From contig CAJUPZ010000014.1 in assembly GCA_910588065.1 (NCBI GenBank), positions 1 through 64,000 of the forward strand: a DNA stretch of 64,000 bases, written 5' to 3'. Position 1 is the stretch's first letter, and the number at the start of each line of letters is the position of its first letter. The position numbers were made by a program, and so were the translations under genes. Under the pieces are notes generated by a model. It saw only the letters and a list, made by a program, of their open reading frames with translations, was not told the DNA's origin and did no database searches. Shown here in pieces: positions 22,964-31,350 of the stretch. This stretch comes from an uncultured Muribaculaceae bacterium. Its GTDB lineage: Bacteria > Bacteroidota > Bacteroidia > Bacteroidales > Muribaculaceae.

Positions 22964-23050
22964 ATGGCGAGAGAAATCGGATATGTTTTTGTGGAAATAG
23001 AAACGGTGGTTTCCGAAACGGTGGTTTCTATTTGCAAAGTTAAAACATAA
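22964..23050 (+). other. 28-codon frame directly after HTH gene
   Basis: An ATG directly abuts the HTH stop codon and opens 28 codons ending at TAA. It includes an in-frame 15-bp tandem repeat giving E-T-V-V-S twice. It might be a tiny gene or chance; there is no other evidence for translation. Confidence 0.25.
23000..23029. repeat. Tandem 15-bp repeat with internal dyads
   Basis: GAAACGGTGGTTTCC (23000-23014) is followed directly by GAAACGGTGGTTTCT (23015-23029). Each unit contains GAAAC and GTTTC arms around GGTG, so each can form a small hairpin or bind a dimeric protein. Confidence 0.8.
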
Positions 23051-23077
23051 TCCACATACTTGCAAGCTGATACGCAC

Positions 23078-23119
23078 AAAAAGGCCGGGGAGCGCGAACT
23101 GGAAGAAGCGCTCCCCGGC
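23078..23119 (-). terminator. Terminator of histidine phosphatase gene
   Basis: GCCGGGGAGCGC and GCGCTCCCCGGC form a perfect 12-bp stem with a 12-nt loop. On the minus strand it is followed by TTTTT. It starts 18 nt after the stop codon. Confidence 0.92.
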
Positions 23120-23137
23120 AATATTTTTGGTCAGAAT

Positions 23138-24436
23138 TTATTTGATGGCGTCGTAGGCGGCGAGTGTCTGCTCAAAGCGCTGTTCAAGGTCGGCGAGTTC
23201 ATAAAGCCCGTCGGCATTCTTGGTCATGCCTTTGAGCGACAAGGGATATATCATGGGCGGATTGTCAAGCGACAGCAGCTCCATGTTGCGCAGCTGATCC
23301 ACAGACTGATACACGATATTGATGTCGGCATACTCCTTGCCGTCCGCACCCTCGAATTTCTCAATGACTATTTTGGAGCCTATCGGGGTTTTCTTCTCGA
23401 TAGCGGCAGGCAGCTCATACTCCTCCACGCCTAAGGCGGTTGCTACGGCAGACAGATTGCTGTCATGGCCGACAAGGAATGTGAATTTGCGGTCCGGTGA
23501 GCGCAGCTCGTCATACATATACTGGATAAGCGGATGCGACACATTCACGGCAACAATGGGAGCGGTAAAGAGAACATCCTGATACACATCCTTGATGTGA
23601 GCTAATTGTGCCCACTGTTCTCTGGTGAGTTTCTTGCCGAATGCGGCTTTCACGGAGTCAGGCTCCTCGTAGTATTGCAGAATGAAGGCATCTGATGCAG
23701 CGTTGAGGTCTTTGAGGGCGCTGCCTGATTTCATTGCGGGTTCCTTGAATTTCTCAAGCACAATCTCGGTGTTGAAATTTGAGAAATCCTTGAGTTTGGG
23801 GTCCTTCTCCTTGGCCATCGGAGAGTCTTTGGTGTCCATCACCTCCTGAATGAACAGATAGTTCGGGGCTATCGCCTCATTTATGCCGACGATACCTTTC
23901 TTACCGCCCATGCTGTTGATCTGCTCCATGGCTGTGGCAACAAACTCCGGGCTCACTTTTGTGAGTTGCGGATTAAAAAGCGGGTCCATTTTGCTCGGAA
24001 CATAGCGGTGGTTGACCGTCACACCGCCCACCGGCATGAATCCTGACGAAAAATACTGGGCGGTGGCTATGCAGCGCTGCATGGAGTTGGCTATGATATT
24101 GAGGTCGTCGGCGGTAGGGGTGTGGTTTTCTGGGAACAGGCCTGCATCCACAGCCCATTTGCGGAAATATTGTCCCATCATTGTTTCGAGTGCACCGCCG
24201 CGCGATGTGAGCTCGCTCTTTCCGGCGCTCCATTTTGTCCACTGGTGAGGGGTCATGCGCCCGAGGTCGCTTTTGCTGTCGCTCAGCGGCGAGCGTATAT
24301 TGTGGCGGCTCAGCACAACCGCCTCCTTCAGTTTGTATTTGTCCTTGAATTCCTGACTGCGCGGTGCCTGGGCGCACAGCACTGCGGGCATACCTGATAG
24401 CAGCAGCGCCAAGGCTGCTTTTGCAATGATTCTCAT
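23138..24436 (-). CDS. Secreted histidine-type phosphatase (MINPP/phytase-like)
   Basis: This exported phosphatase of the histidine acid phosphatase branch cleaves phosphate esters, with inositol phosphates as likely substrates. The 432-aa protein has a signal peptide (residues 1-22), the active-site motif R-H-N-I-R-S-P (His43 nucleophile) and the proton-donor H-D in V-G-H-D-S-N-L. The motif has Asn where the family norm is Gly (R-H-G-x-R-x-P). It is divergent from a porin gene 221 nt away; together they could free and import phosphate. A -7 box TATGTTTG is at 24503-24510 and a strong terminator follows the gene. Confidence 0.88.
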   Translation of the reverse strand: MRIIAKAALALLLSGMPAVLCAQAPRSQEFKDKYKLKEAVVLSRHNIRSPLSDSKSDLGRMTPHQWTKWSAGKSELTSRGGALETMMGQYFRKWAVDAGLFPENHTPTADDLNIIANSMQRCIATAQYFSSGFMPVGGVTVNHRYVPSKMDPLFNPQLTKVSPEFVATAMEQINSMGGKKGIVGINEAIAPNYLFIQEVMDTKDSPMAKEKDPKLKDFSNFNTEIVLEKFKEPAMKSGSALKDLNAASDAFILQYYEEPDSVKAAFGKKLTREQWAQLAHIKDVYQDVLFTAPIVAVNVSHPLIQYMYDELRSPDRKFTFLVGHDSNLSAVATALGVEEYELPAAIEKKTPIGSKIVIEKFEGADGKEYADINIVYQSVDQLRNMELLSLDNPPMIYPLSLKGMTKNADGLYELADLEQRFEQTLAAYDAIK

Positions 24437-24502
24437 TTCGTCAATAGCTTTACATGGTTAATTTCGGGTGAATCCAATTGAAACGCGGAGGTTACACTAT
24501 TC

Positions 24503-24510
24503 CAAACATA
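24503..24510 (-). promoter_or_regulatory. -7 box of histidine phosphatase gene
   Basis: On the minus strand TATGTTTG fits TAnnTTTG and lies 66 nt before the start at 24436. Confidence 0.55.
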
Positions 24511-24657
24511 GAATGCCAAAAAAAGTTTTGCCGCATAGCAAAAAAATGAGAATCATACGAACAAAAGCCGTGGCGGCGTTGTTGTCACAAAGAATCTAAA
24601 TTGCAAATAAGAGGTAAAATACCCTTCATTAATCTTCAATCACGCTTCTTTATATTT

Positions 24658-25863
24658 ATGAGAGCTATCAGACTTGCAGCTATCGGAGCTGCCGCGCTTG
24701 TGGGAGTGCTGTCCGCACAGGCACAATATGAAAATAAAGTGAAAATACAGCCTACAGGCCGTATACTCCTTGACGGCGCGGTGTATGCACCGGACGGAGC
24801 ATTGTACAAAACAACCGATGCCGACGGTGAGACTGTCTACGGACCCAAGTTTGGCGACGGGGTGGCGCTCCCCGACATAAGGATGGGTGCCAAGGTGAGC
24901 TACGGCCACTGGCAGGCTAAGATAGATGTCGGCTACGGATATCAGAAGTTAGGCTTCAAAGATGTGTACATCCAGTATAATTTCAATCCCGAGAATTATA
25001 TCCGAGGGGGCTACTATGTGCATCAGTTCGGTCTCAATGCAGCTACATCAAGCTCAATGAAGCCTATGATGGAAGCCCCCACCACCGACGACTTTTTCAA
25101 AGCAACCGGCCGAAATGTGGGCGTAGGATTTGTTCACGACAAGGATCAGTTCTTTACCGGTGTGAGCGCCATCCTCGACGGCACATCCATGACCAAACCG
25201 GCCAACGAGCAGGGGCGTGTGAGTGTCGGAGGTCTCACCCGTCTTGTATGGCGGCCCTTGCATAAGGAGGGGCTAATAGCCCAGGTTGGCACCTCGTTCT
25301 GGTATCAGTCAGCGCTTCATTCAATTGAGGAAGACGGAGCGGTGTCGCAGGGATTTTTCAATTACAGCGCCAACTTCCCCACCCGTGTCAACAAAATAGG
25401 AATGCTCGAAGCCTATGTCACAGATGCCAAAGGTGTGTTTAAATTCTCTCCCGAGCTTGTGCTCGCCTACAATAGAATAGCCTTCGAGGGTCAATACTAT
25501 TACATGAGTATCGGCCGTAAGGATGCCCCGAACTACAAGGCTCAGGGCGCATACGGCATGGTGCGCGGTCTGCTCATCGGTTCTTCCTACGGGTATTCCC
25601 ACGGCGATGCCGGTCTTGCCACCCCGGCACCCAAATCGCTTGAAATGATCGCCGGATATAACTATACTGATGCCTCATGCTCAAAGGCAGATATATATGG
25701 TGGCCGCTCGAATGACTTTTCAGTGACACTCAACTATTATATAAACAAATATATGCTTGCCCGTCTTCGCTATCCATACACAAATGTGAGCAACAGCGAG
25801 GCACTTGAGTTCCACAAGTGTCATGTCAACACCGTGCAGGCCCGTATCCAGATACTCTTTTAA
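24658..25863 (+). CDS. OprO/OprP-type porin
   Basis: This 401-aa protein is predicted to form an outer-membrane beta-barrel pore of the phosphate-selective porin type. It has a signal peptide (1-23, ending A-Q-A-Q), alternating amphipathic strands with aromatic girdle residues (for example K-D-V-Y-I-Q-Y-N-F and R-G-G-Y-Y-V-H-Q-F-G) and a C-terminal Phe (R-I-Q-I-L-F), the usual barrel-assembly signal. The ATG at 24658 gives the signal peptide directly; an upstream ATG at 24601 is less likely. It is divergent from the histidine phosphatase. A terminator follows at 25891. Ion selectivity is inferred from the family only. Confidence 0.82.
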   Translation: MRAIRLAAIGAAALVGVLSAQAQYENKVKIQPTGRILLDGAVYAPDGALYKTTDADGETVYGPKFGDGVALPDIRMGAKVSYGHWQAKIDVGYGYQKLGFKDVYIQYNFNPENYIRGGYYVHQFGLNAATSSSMKPMMEAPTTDDFFKATGRNVGVGFVHDKDQFFTGVSAILDGTSMTKPANEQGRVSVGGLTRLVWRPLHKEGLIAQVGTSFWYQSALHSIEEDGAVSQGFFNYSANFPTRVNKIGMLEAYVTDAKGVFKFSPELVLAYNRIAFEGQYYYMSIGRKDAPNYKAQGAYGMVRGLLIGSSYGYSHGDAGLATPAPKSLEMIAGYNYTDASCSKADIYGGRSNDFSVTLNYYINKYMLARLRYPYTNVSNSEALEFHKCHVNTVQARIQILF

Positions 25864-25890
25864 AAACTTTAATAGAACATCCCTACCATA

Positions 25891-25924
25891 ACATCGCCCG
25901 GAACCCTCCGGACGATGTTTTTTT
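25891..25924 (+). terminator. Terminator of porin gene
   Basis: ACATCG-C-CCGGA pairs with TCCGG-A-CGATGT (11 bp with one mismatch), followed by a run of T to 25924. It lies 28 nt after the porin stop codon. Confidence 0.88.
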
Positions 25925-25932
25925 CAGTGGGT

Positions 25933-27126
25933 TTAGCCGGGGAAGGCGGAGCGGACTTTTTTTGCGATGGCGCTGAAGTTTATGGCGGTGACGGCAACGG
26001 TTACGGCTGCGCCGACGGCTATTGCAGTGAGCGAGGATGCGCCGTCAAGGCCTATTGCTTCAAGCGGTACTCTCCATAGCGGCGCAACGCACAGTGTCAC
26101 AGCTGTAGCCGCTATGAATATCAGCAGGTTGACACCTCCTACAATCACAAAGTAGTAGCGGCGGATAGCTGCGGGAGTGTATCCGAGCAGCATGAGGCTG
26201 TGGAGCTTGTCGCGGTTTTTCTGCAGCAGAAGCCAGATGCTGAGCATCAGTATTGCAAATGCGAGGAGGCATATCACTATCCCGATTCCGGCCACAACGG
26301 CTGTGGTGACAGACAGGAAGTAGGCTGCTTTGCCGCTCGCTCCTTTGTCGCCGGCAACTTCGTATTTGTGGTCAGCGAGGAATTTGTCGACATCGGGGTT
26401 TCCGGGAGATGTTGTCTCTAAAATAAGACGTCCGGGATTCGCCGGATTGCCTTCTCCGAATTCGCTGTTGGCCCAGGTGATGAAGTCTGTCGGCACCGCG
26501 ATGGTGTTGAGGCGTGAGGAGAATCCCACAACCTTGCCTCTGAGCCATAGCTGCTTGCCGTTGCCGCTGACGCTCAGCCTTATCGGCACCATCGACACAA
26601 CACTTTCGCTGATCTGAGGCAGGCCGGCGGAGGCTGCGAAGCCATAGTTGTAAAGGGTGAGGTAGTCTTTGCTGAGTATTATGGGCACGGTGGTGTCCTG
26701 TCCGGGGGTGAAGCTCCATTGACTTGGCTTGACATCAAAGAATTCATCGGGCACCGATTCGAGAAACAGGTTTGTGCTTAGCCCTCTGCCACCCATGGCA
26801 AGCGACGCGCTGACATTGAAGTCGGCGGATGTGAATGCGCCGATGCGTTTGCACCACGGCTGTCCTGACAGCTCGGCTATATCCTCGGGCGAGAATGAGT
26901 TGTCATTTCCGAGAAGCCCGCCGATAGTGCCCACCGATTTGGAGATGACGAGATAGTCGCGCGTCACATACGGGTCATCGCCATCGTTGCCGGAGCGTAC
27001 ATCGCAGTAGAACTTCACGGCACACATCACTATGGCGAGCCCCGCGAAATTTGCCAGGGCGTAGCCGGCTGTCTGCCAAATGCTGAGATTGCGGCGCAGG
27101 AGCCTCCACACAATATCTTTTTTCAT
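25933..27126 (-). CDS. ABC transporter permease (FtsX/MacB-like)
   Basis: This 397-aa inner-membrane protein has one N-terminal membrane helix (about 18-38), a large periplasmic domain (about 40-265) and three C-terminal helices (about 270-300, 320-345, 360-385). This is the MacB/FtsX-like layout of permeases that act on the envelope rather than move a solute through a channel. It overlaps the ATPase gene by 4 nt and ends the operon that starts with the lipoprotein at 29124. The substrate is unknown. Confidence 0.8.
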   Translation of the reverse strand: MKKDIVWRLLRRNLSIWQTAGYALANFAGLAIVMCAVKFYCDVRSGNDGDDPYVTRDYLVISKSVGTIGGLLGNDNSFSPEDIAELSGQPWCKRIGAFTSADFNVSASLAMGGRGLSTNLFLESVPDEFFDVKPSQWSFTPGQDTTVPIILSKDYLTLYNYGFAASAGLPQISESVVSMVPIRLSVSGNGKQLWLRGKVVGFSSRLNTIAVPTDFITWANSEFGEGNPANPGRLILETTSPGNPDVDKFLADHKYEVAGDKGASGKAAYFLSVTTAVVAGIGIVICLLAFAILMLSIWLLLQKNRDKLHSLMLLGYTPAAIRRYYFVIVGGVNLLIFIAATAVTLCVAPLWRVPLEAIGLDGASSLTAIAVGAAVTVAVTAINFSAIAKKVRSAFPG

Positions 27127-27779
27127 AGCCTGAGAGTCTGTTTGTAGTCCATTTTGAGGTGGTTGCCCACCGATGTTACAATCACGCCGGCGCCGCAGGC
27201 GGTCGCTTCACGCTCAATGAGCGCGGCAGCGATGGTGTTGTTGGTGTTGTCGAGATGGCTCACCGGTTCGTCGAGGAGCAGAAAGTCGAATGGCTGACAG
27301 AGTGCGCGAATTATGGCCACGCGCTGCTGCTGCCCCACAGACATCCGTCCGGCGGCCACATTGGCTCGGTCGGCGATGCCGAGGCTCTCGAATGCGTCTG
27401 CAATCCACTTTGTGGAGCGGTGGTGGGTGAGGCGGTTTTTTATCTCCACATTCTCAAGTGCGGTAAGTTCGGGGAACAGTGACAGCTCCTGGGGCAGCAG
27501 CGACAGGGTTATGGCGCGGAGGGAGCACCAGTTGTTGACCCCAAGCTGTTTTATGTCGTTGCCGTCGAATTGGATATGCCCCATATAGTCGTTGCGGCGG
27601 CCATATATGAAGCTGACGAGCGATGATTTACCGGTGCCGCTGTCGGCTGATATGAGGGTGCGGCATCCGCGGGCAAATTCTATGTTGCGCAGCCACACCT
27701 GTGACTGAGCCACGGATGATTCATCTTCCATGCCGGCAAAAACAGCCGGAAGGAGCTGGTGGAGGGTTATCTTTTCCAT
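27123..27779 (-). CDS. ABC transporter ATP-binding protein
   Basis: This 218-aa ATPase pairs with the permease encoded just downstream. Walker A is D-S-G-T-G-K-S-S (about residues 41-48), the signature is M-S-V-G-Q-Q-Q-R and Walker B is F-L-L-L-D-E-P-V-S-H-L-D. All functional motifs are intact. It belongs to the LolD/MacB-like group judged by size and partner. The start lies 4 nt after the stop codon of the lipoprotein gene (27784) and the end overlaps the permease by 4 nt, so the three genes form a tight operon. Confidence 0.92.
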   Translation of the reverse strand: MEKITLHQLLPAVFAGMEDESSVAQSQVWLRNIEFARGCRTLISADSGTGKSSLVSFIYGRRNDYMGHIQFDGNDIKQLGVNNWCSLRAITLSLLPQELSLFPELTALENVEIKNRLTHHRSTKWIADAFESLGIADRANVAAGRMSVGQQQRVAIIRALCQPFDFLLLDEPVSHLDNTNNTIAAALIEREATACGAGVIVTSVGNHLKMDYKQTLRL

Positions 27780-27783
27780 CGGG

Positions 27784-29124
27784 TCACAGAGTTATGTCGG
27801 TCAGCAGAGCCTGAAGGAATGGAAGGTTGTACTGAGGCAGTGACAGTGTTGCGGCAGTGTTGGTGCCGGTGCAATCTATGGCCAGCCTTATGTCGCTGCC
27901 GCGGGTGAGCACCCCCTTGGGCAGGGTTATCTGCAGCATTGCGTCGCTTTGTGAGCGCACAGGCCCTGTGGCGCCCTCATTGGGGTTGCCGTTGCGGATG
28001 CATATCATGTTGCCGTTTGTAAACACCGCGAGGCTCAGCTCGCCCTGGTTCACAAGGAAGCCGTTGGGGGCATTCCGAATAGGAAACATCATCCGTTTGA
28101 GATATGCTTTTACGGCGTCGACAGCTTTCAGTGCATCAGGCTCAGGCATCTGAGCGGCAAACAGGAAGTTCCAGGCTGTGATGCTGAAACTGTCCCATGC
28201 GTCGCTGCTGCGTGGAGTTGCGGCGAGGGCTATGGTGCCGTCGGTTTTTTCGAGGTACGGCACAATGCTTTCAATCATACCCATTGTCTGGAATCCGCCG
28301 AGCATACCACCGATGGCTGCGAGGGTGCTCCAGTCGAAAGAGTCTTTTATTCCGGCAGCACCGACAAGCGGGGCGTTGGCGGGGAACAGTTTCAGCACAT
28401 CGGGGTTGAGCTGTCTCAGCCCGGTGTTGGCAACCAGCTCGCCGGCGGCGGTCATTCTCCGGGTGTTTAAAACAAGGTTGTTGCCATCAGGGTGAATCTC
28501 CACGCACGTCCAGTCCGGTGAGTCCAACCCTAATCCGAAACCGGATGCTGTTGCGGCTATGCTCACCATATTGTTGGCATCAAGGAATGCGCACACCCCT
28601 TGAAGTTTGCTGCGGAAGCTCTCTTTTTTGGCGCGGCTGAGGAGCTCTTTGGGAGATATTTGAGCATTGTCGGGGCATACCCACCCCTGGTGGTCGGAAA
28701 TATAATAGGAGAGTCCGTTTCCGGAGTATATTTCATAGCCGTTTTTGTTGCCGGTGGTCTTTATACCGGCTTTGCCGAGGGCATCGAGGACTGTGGAAGA
28801 GTCTGTGATTCTGAGGGTTGCGAACCAGCTGCCGGATTCGGCTGCGATGACGGCGCAGCTGAGGTCGGCACCGCGGTTTAGCAAGGCGATGTTTCTCAGC
28901 GTGGCGGCGAAATCACGGCGCGCGTTAATGCCGGCAGGAAGCGTGATGCCGTCGCCGTCAAATGTGCAGCCCATATTTGACATCACAGCCTTAACATTCA
29001 CAACAGCCACTCCGCCGCAGTCGGCCGGTACAGTGGACAGGAGTTCCTGCTCGCCGGAGCAGGCGCAAAGCATGGCGGCCATGATAATGGCAGCGGCAGC
29101 CGGTAATAACTTTTTGAGATTCAT
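27784..29124 (-). CDS. Lipoprotein, DUF4836-like
   Basis: This 446-aa lipoprotein (lipobox M-L-C-A-C, then S-G-E-Q-E) is the first gene of the ABC operon. It starts with L-L-S-T-V-P-A-D-C-G-G-V-A-V-V-N-V, a segment seen in DUF4836-type proteins of Bacteroidales. The rest alternates strands and helices without known catalytic motifs. I chose the Met at 29124 over 29154 because it begins a standard lipoprotein signal. Only 4 nt separate it from the ATPase gene, so it may be a substrate-handling partner of the transporter. The family assignment is tentative. Confidence 0.65.
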   Translation of the reverse strand: MNLKKLLPAAAAIIMAAMLCACSGEQELLSTVPADCGGVAVVNVKAVMSNMGCTFDGDGITLPAGINARRDFAATLRNIALLNRGADLSCAVIAAESGSWFATLRITDSSTVLDALGKAGIKTTGNKNGYEIYSGNGLSYYISDHQGWVCPDNAQISPKELLSRAKKESFRSKLQGVCAFLDANNMVSIAATASGFGLGLDSPDWTCVEIHPDGNNLVLNTRRMTAAGELVANTGLRQLNPDVLKLFPANAPLVGAAGIKDSFDWSTLAAIGGMLGGFQTMGMIESIVPYLEKTDGTIALAATPRSSDAWDSFSITAWNFLFAAQMPEPDALKAVDAVKAYLKRMMFPIRNAPNGFLVNQGELSLAVFTNGNMICIRNGNPNEGATGPVRSQSDAMLQITLPKGVLTRGSDIRLAIDCTGTNTAATLSLPQYNLPFLQALLTDITL

Positions 29125-29221
29125 TTGCTCGATAATTTTCTGCAAAAATAACAAAAGTTATGTGGCGGCGGTTGAAAAACAGCCGTAAAATAGCGGTTAG
29201 GGTGTATAATAGGGTGGGGAC

Positions 29222-29974
29222 TTAAATGTCGACATTGAGTTCGCAGGAGCAAACAATGTCGGTGCGGGTGTTTTTGTCAGTAAGCCTCATTATCATCGGA
29301 GTGGGGTGTACAGCACCGCGGCAGTCAACAATCTTTTCCCAGTTGAAATCGAATCCTTTGTTGAAGAGGACGAAAATGGAGGGGCTGCCGGTGAGGTCGT
29401 ATTCGTATGTGATAAAGTCTTTTTCGTCTGTGCTGTCGCCATCCGGCAGGAAGAACTGCATAGTGGCCACGCTGTTCATCAGAATATCGAATTTGCCGGT
29501 GGTGATGAGGCTGTTGCCTCTCCATATCTCGAGCTTGCGTTTGTTGCCTGACGCTCTGACAAACCGCAGTTCGTCACCTTCCTGAATGTGCGGGGTTATG
29601 TTTCCCTCCTTTATCTCCTTGATTATGAACTCCATGTACATCTCCACCACAGTGATGTTTATGGTTGTTTCGGTGTTGGTGCGGATATCCTTCACAGTCA
29701 TGGTGGATGTGCCGGTGGAGAGTGGCATCACATATACGCTGCGTCCGTTGATGTTCATGTAAGGGCGGCCGAGCACTTTGCTGTCTCCAACCTCAATCTC
29801 GTAGTTGCCGCCACCATTCTCAAAACTGATGGTGGTGGCTATACCGGCACGTATGGTATAGTCCTGGGTAGGGAATTTGGCGGGGAATACGGGCACCTTG
29901 TCGTCATCGTCATCAGAGCATGAGGACAATGCGATGAGGCACAATGCTGACAAAATATAGAGGAGGTTCTTCAT
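29222..29974 (-). CDS. Surface-type lipoprotein of unknown function
   Basis: This 250-aa lipoprotein has a clear lipobox (A-L-S-S-C, Cys20), directly followed by S-D-D-D-D-D-K. An acidic run just after the Cys acts in Bacteroides as a lipoprotein export signal, so the protein is probably on the cell surface. The first half looks like an Ig-like or BACON-type beta sandwich (T-Y-T-I-R-A-G, S-T-M-T-V-K-D, T-T-I-N-I-T-V). The second half resembles a lipocalin-like strand pattern. I recognise no family with certainty. It lies 136 nt after the second DUF6291 gene on the same strand. Confidence 0.7.
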   Translation of the reverse strand: MKNLLYILSALCLIALSSCSDDDDDKVPVFPAKFPTQDYTIRAGIATTISFENGGGNYEIEVGDSKVLGRPYMNINGRSVYVMPLSTGTSTMTVKDIRTNTETTINITVVEMYMEFIIKEIKEGNITPHIQEGDELRFVRASGNKRKLEIWRGNSLITTGKFDILMNSVATMQFFLPDGDSTDEKDFITYEYDLTGSPSIFVLFNKGFDFNWEKIVDCRGAVHPTPMIMRLTDKNTRTDIVCSCELNVDI

Positions 29975-30110
29975 AACATCCGTTTTTTTTCGCTGTATTG
30001 ATACGCCCGGAGCATCGTTTTCGGACGCTATCAGGCATTATGTCGCGAAGTTACATATTTTTTCCGTGCAATGCAAAAAAATCTCCCAAGGGTGCTTGTG
30101 TTCAGTGTGT

Positions 30111-30677
30111 TCAGGGTTCGGGAAAGTAGGGGGAAACCTTGCGCAGCCAACGGTCGCGGTCTATCTGCGTGCCGTATTCGGTGTAGATTCCATTGAAGCG
30201 TTCTTCAAACTCACGGCGCAGACGCCCCGTTGTGGGCATCTCCTCAGTGGGGTGGGCACGCCACCAGTCGGTAATCTGCAGGGCGAGCTCGCCTGCAAGG
30301 TCGGCATCGATGTATTTGAAGGGAGACAGCCTGCGGGAATCTCTGGCAAATCTTGCAAAACGCTCGTTTTCAATGCGCTGCTGTAGATCCGGTGCGGGGA
30401 TTATGGGGAGTACGCCGGGGATGGCAGGGGCTTTTTGGGCGGATTGGGCTTTTTGGGCGGCGCGGTCGGCGGCGCGTTTGAGCCTCTTGGCTTCGCGGGC
30501 GTCATAGTCGGCCTTGATGGTGGCGAACACCTCAGCGGCCTGAGGGTCAGCGATTTCGGTGATGTAGCCGTTGACAATGTAGGCGAGGACGGCTTCGAGA
30601 ACGATTAGTTTGATTGCCTGGGGCAGCGCGAGGGTGGCGATGACCCATTCGGCGCGGAGTGTGATGTTTTTCTTCAT
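30111..30677 (-). CDS. DUF6291-type phage-like protein, second copy
   Basis: This 188-aa protein has the same build as the product of the gene at 187. Its N-terminal helical domain starts M-K-K-N-I-T-L-R-A-E-W. It is followed by an Ala/Lys/Arg-rich linker (about 60-90) and a C-terminal part with L-A-L-Q-I-T-D-W-W-R-A-H-P-T-E. The start at 30677 fits the paralogue and leaves a 21-nt leader after the -7 box at 30699-30706. Upstream lies the same palindrome and the same hairpin repeat as in front of the first copy, so the whole module (repeat, promoter, gene) recurs. There are no phage structural genes nearby. Confidence 0.65.
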   Translation of the reverse strand: MKKNITLRAEWVIATLALPQAIKLIVLEAVLAYIVNGYITEIADPQAAEVFATIKADYDAREAKRLKRAADRAAQKAQSAQKAPAIPGVLPIIPAPDLQQRIENERFARFARDSRRLSPFKYIDADLAGELALQITDWWRAHPTEEMPTTGRLRREFEERFNGIYTEYGTQIDRDRWLRKVSPYFPEP

Positions 30678-30698
30678 AGTTGTGTGGGTTTTATGGTG

Positions 30699-30743
30699 CA
30701 AAGGTAGTATGCGGATTTGGCGGATTTATGCGAATTTGCACAT
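30699..30743 (-). promoter_or_regulatory. Palindrome-linked promoter of second DUF6291 gene
   Basis: On the minus strand the palindrome ATGTGCAAATTCGCAT (30743-30728) is followed by 21 nt and the -7 box TACCTTTG (30706-30699). Sequence and spacing equal those at 115-159. The spacer contains two more AAATCCGC units. Confidence 0.7.
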
Positions 30744-30780
30744 TTGTGAGTTCTTAGTTGTGAGTTTTTAGTTTTTAGTT

Positions 30781-31345
30781 GGGGGGGAAGGTGTGGTACC
30801 TCCGGCACCAACTGTGTATGTGGCTGGTAATCCGCGCACTACGTACGCGGTTAACAAAATAATCGCACCCTCCGGGCGCTTGAAAAAAAGCAGAGGACAG
30901 AGAGCTACAGGTGCGAAAGGTAGCAAAGAGCTGTAGGCTCGTCAATTTTGTTATCCCCGTACGAAGTACGGGGTCAGGCACTACCCCAACGAAAATGGTG
31001 CCGGAGGTACCAGACCTAAAATAGCTAATATTCAATAACATCGCCTCTCGCGAGGCTCAGAGGGAGGAGAGGGGGCTGTGCTACCCCAGGCCTCGCGCTG
31101 TGCGCTCGTGCCGGGGATGTACATGGCATAGCGCATCCTGCGCTCGGACGTCTCCGACGCCACGTTAGAGGGGAGGGTAATTCGTATAATTCTTATAACT
31201 CGTATAATTCGTATAGGTAGTTTTTTTGACGGCATCGCGCATCCTGCGCTCAGACGTCTCCGAGGCCCTATGCGGTGGATAGGATGATGTGAGCGCGATG
31301 TATCGGCGCCCCTACATGTGCGCGCACCGCGGGTGGAAGTGCCGT
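30781..31345. repeat. Dense intergenic repeat block
   Basis: This gene-free block holds G7 (30781-30787) and the two-part hairpin element in minus orientation (30795-30809 and 30832-30850, 22-nt spacer). A larger dyad GAGCTACAG/CTGTAGGCTC (30902-30940) follows, then a plus-oriented copy of the element (30955-30973 and 30997-31011, 23-nt spacer). Two copies of the CGCATCCTGCGCT...ACGTCTCCGA block (31127-31161 and about 31225-31310) flank four tandem 9-bp units (31179-31214). Short frames inside translate the repeats and are not genes. Confidence 0.75.
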
Positions 31346-31350
31346 ATATT

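Noticed and set aside
30781..31345. CRISPR array or insertion sequence in the repeat block
   Set aside because: The repeats are of different kinds and not evenly spaced; there is no transposase gene, no terminal inverted repeats and no cas genes.
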